A model generated the notes under the pieces. It had not been told where the DNA came from. It ran no database searches and saw only the letters and a list, made by a program, of their open reading frames with translations. 64,000 bases of DNA from assembly GCF_002909445.1 (NCBI RefSeq), contig NZ_PPXC01000005.1:62001-126000 (forward strand), written 5' to 3'. The translations under genes and the position numbers were made by a program. Positions 62,209-64,000 of this stretch are shown piece by piece (position 1 is the stretch's first letter; each line of letters starts with the position of its first letter). Source of the stretch: Arthrobacter glacialis. Its GTDB lineage: Bacteria; Actinomycetota; Actinomycetes; Actinomycetales; Micrococcaceae.

Positions 62209-62239
62209 GGCCGCGGGAGCGAATTTCGCTCCCGCGGCC
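62209..62239 (+). terminator. 14-bp hairpin after flagellin
   Basis: GGCCGCGGGAGCGA (62209-62222) and its complement (62226-62239) form a perfect stem with a 3-base loop, 42 bases past the stop. There is no U-tract after it, so it may act as a partial terminator or stabilise the flagellin message, giving more flagellin than fliD transcript. Confidence 0.65.
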
Positions 62240-62300
62240 ATTGCCGAAAACCCGAGTATCACGCACGCACCACTTTTGCACAGCGAAAAGGAACCGCCTC

Positions 62301-63689
62301 ATGGGCATGGGAATCGACGGACTGACGTCCGGGCTGAAAACCACGGACATCATCAATGCGCTGATTGCTGCCGAGGCTCGCCCGCAGACACTCATGAAGG
62401 GCAAGGTTGTCACCGACACCGCCCTGGTGACGGCCATGCAGGCGCTGAATACCAAATTCGCTGCCCTGACCACGCAGGCAGCCGCCCTGGCCAAGGCTGG
62501 TGGCCTGGACATGTACCAGGCCACATCGTCCTCTGACGCCATCACTGCGAAACTTGGATCCGGAGCCCAGGCCACGAGCCTGGATCTGACCGTGAACAAG
62601 CTGGCCCAGGCGCACTCAATGGTGAGTGCCCCCATGAAGGAATGGCCCACAACGCCGGCCGTCATGACCTTCGTCAAGGCCGACGGCACAAAAACCGAGG
62701 TCACCGCCGAAACCGGCTCTCTCGACGAGATGGCCTACGCCATCAACCACTCCGCCGCCGGAATCTCCGCCGTGAAGGTCGCCTCCGGCGTGGACGCCAA
62801 CGGTGACCCCCAATTCAGGCTCCAGCTGACGGCCAAGGACACGGGCGCCGCAAATGCCTTTACCGCCCACCAGGGAACCATCGCCGAGGTTGGGGCCGGA
62901 ACTGCAGTGAACCTGGCAGGGGTTGCCGGCTCGGCCACCCTGCGCACCGGCCAAGACGCCCAAGTGACACTCTGGGCCGGCACAGCCGCCGAGCAGTCCA
63001 TCACCTCGGCCAGCAACACCTTTGCAGCCATTGCCCCCGGCATTGACATCACCGTCAACAAGCTTTCCGCGGACCCGGTTGCCGTCACCGTCGCCCGCGA
63101 TGCCGGCAAGGTCACGGCAGCGGCGAAGGAGCTGGCCAGCGCCGTCAACGTCATTCTCGGCTCCATCTTCACCCAGTCGACGGTCACCGCCGGGGCGGGG
63201 ACGGGTGGCACGGCCAGCGCCAAGGGCGGCCTGTTTACCGGGGAGCGGACAGTGTCCGATGCCAAGACAAAGCTGTTTACTGCCGCCACCGCGCCGGTGG
63301 ACGGCCTGTCCCCGGCAACCATTGGCATCAACACCACCAAGAACGGTGACCTGGCCTTTGACGCGGACGTCTTTGCTGCCGCCTACGCCAAAGACCCCGT
63401 TGCCACAGAGAAGATGCTCCAAACCATTGCTTCGCGTGTTGCTGATACGGCCAAGGCAATCTCCGACCCGATCGACGGCGCCCTCACGCAACGGGTCAAG
63501 GGGCAGGAAAGCATCATCAATGACCTCAATGCCCAAATTGTTGACTGGGATCTACGGCTGGCCAACCGCCGCTCATCCCTGCAAGCCGTCTATACATCCC
63601 TCGAGGTGCAAATGAGCAAAATGCAGTCGCAACAAAGTTGGTTGACAGCCCAAATCGGTTCCATGGACGCAGCGAACAGCAAGAAATGA
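62301..63689 (+). CDS. fliD: FliD, flagellar filament cap protein
   Basis: ATG 62301 has AAGGA 9 bases upstream. The 462-residue protein has the FliD N-terminus (GIDGLTSGLKTTDIINALIAAEARPQTLMKGKV), a variable centre, and the FliD C-terminal domain with the final coiled coil (INDLNAQIVDWDLRLANRRSSLQAVYTSLEVQMSKMQSQQSWL). The cap promotes flagellin polymerisation at the filament tip. Its stop overlaps the fliS start by 4 bases. Confidence 0.94.
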   Translation: MGMGIDGLTSGLKTTDIINALIAAEARPQTLMKGKVVTDTALVTAMQALNTKFAALTTQAAALAKAGGLDMYQATSSSDAITAKLGSGAQATSLDLTVNKLAQAHSMVSAPMKEWPTTPAVMTFVKADGTKTEVTAETGSLDEMAYAINHSAAGISAVKVASGVDANGDPQFRLQLTAKDTGAANAFTAHQGTIAEVGAGTAVNLAGVAGSATLRTGQDAQVTLWAGTAAEQSITSASNTFAAIAPGIDITVNKLSADPVAVTVARDAGKVTAAAKELASAVNVILGSIFTQSTVTAGAGTGGTASAKGGLFTGERTVSDAKTKLFTAATAPVDGLSPATIGINTTKNGDLAFDADVFAAAYAKDPVATEKMLQTIASRVADTAKAISDPIDGALTQRVKGQESIINDLNAQIVDWDLRLANRRSSLQAVYTSLEVQMSKMQSQQSWLTAQIGSMDAANSKK

Positions 63690-64000
63690 TGACAACACCC
63701 AACCGCACCAAGGCGCTCAACGCCTACCAGCGTGATGCCATCCTCTCGGCGCCGCCGGCCCGGCTCCTGACCATGCTCTTCGACAGGCTCCTGCTGGACC
63801 TTGCCCGGGCCGAAACCGCGCAAAATGCCGAGGACTGGGAAACGGCCAGTGAAAACCTGCTCCACGCCCAGGACATCATCAGCGAGCTCTCGGGTTCCCT
63901 GAAGCCGGAACTGTGGGACGGCGCCGACCAGCTGCTGGGTGTTTACAACTATGCCGGGTCCACGCTGCTGCAGGCCAACATTCAGCGTGACCGCCTGCTC
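63686..64000 (+). CDS. fliS: FliS, flagellin export chaperone (3' end outside window)
   Basis: The frame begins at ATG 63686, overlapping the fliD stop (ATGA), and stays open to the right edge: 105 residues. The pattern LNAYQRDAILSAPPARLLTMLFDRLLLDLARAE is the FliS N-terminal signature. FliS keeps flagellin unfolded before export. Adjacent fliD and fliS is the standard order. Typical length is about 130 residues, so about 25 are missing. Confidence 0.9.
   Translation, partial: MMTTPNRTKALNAYQRDAILSAPPARLLTMLFDRLLLDLARAETAQNAEDWETASENLLHAQDIISELSGSLKPELWDGADQLLGVYNYAGSTLLQANIQRDRLL

Noticed and set aside
62168-62300. sigma-28 promoter before fliD
   Set aside because: GCCGAAAA occurs after the hairpin, but no TAAA-like element is at the right spacing.
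1-64000. CRISPR arrays, tRNA or rRNA genes, insertion sequences
   Set aside because: No regularly spaced repeats, no recognisable cloverleaf or rRNA sequence, and no transposase or integrase were seen by eye; a covariance search would be needed to exclude small RNAs.

Overview
The window looks like chromosome of a flagellated, high-GC actinobacterium, most likely an Arthrobacter relative (Micrococcaceae). The reasons are GC-rich coding sequence with GTG and TTG starts, an LAxTG-type sortase signal on a secreted glycosidase, actinobacterial TIGR03364/PhnX-like phosphonate genes, a TM0106 RecB-helicase fusion, DesK/NarL-type two-component pairs, and a Ter operon of actinobacterial type. No rRNA, tRNA, CRISPR array, transposase or prophage gene was seen. 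The genus is an inference; the sequence supports the order-level call better.

Layout. 1-1.6 kb: end of a histidine kinase and its NarL-type regulator. 1.8-8.2 kb: a secreted NlpC/P60 peptidoglycan hydrolase and a 1647-residue surface-anchored GH31 glycosidase. 8.3-10.4 kb: a second kinase-regulator pair on the minus strand. 10.6-12.3 kb: an ABC-F protein, followed by a palindrome-rich non-coding stretch. 12.7-15.5 kb: a divergent phosphonate-type unit (FAD oxidoreductase / GntR regulator + PhnX-like HAD hydrolase), then an MFS carrier and a PAP2 phosphatase. 17.7-21.6 kb: an ABC exporter with a third kinase-regulator pair. 21.7-29 kb: M18 aminopeptidase, DUF1345 membrane protein, RecB-nuclease/SF1-helicase fusion and a TIGR01777 epimerase. 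29-34 kb: MFS, LysG-like regulator, LysE-like exporter and GH35 beta-galactosidase.

The most striking block is 35.7-46.9 kb on the minus strand: a Ter (tellurium/stress response) locus. It encodes a DUF475 TerC-like membrane protein, three canonical TerD proteins, TelA, a small helical protein, a degenerate TerD and a TerD-like protein. These are followed by four overlapping genes (C-C lyase, PRTase-TRSP, PRTase-Pelota, HAD phosphatase) that comparative genomics predicts to make an unidentified nucleoside-like metabolite. Two nuclease-fold genes flank it: a lipoprotein HNH/excalibur protein downstream and an HsdR-N-like PD-(D/E)xK protein divergently upstream.

48-56.5 kb holds adenosine deaminase, a second LysE exporter with an Lrp regulator, DinB-like proteins, the LutABC lactate-oxidation operon and a glutathione-independent formaldehyde dehydrogenase. 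From 56.6 kb to the end lies a flagellar region: flgN-flgK-flgL-fliW on the minus strand, and a FliA/WhiG-type sigma factor, flagellin, fliD and partial fliS on the plus strand. Sigma-28-like promoter matches lie before flgN and before flagellin. Several long intergenic palindromes, some with 25-33 bp stems, punctuate the window, mostly between converging genes.
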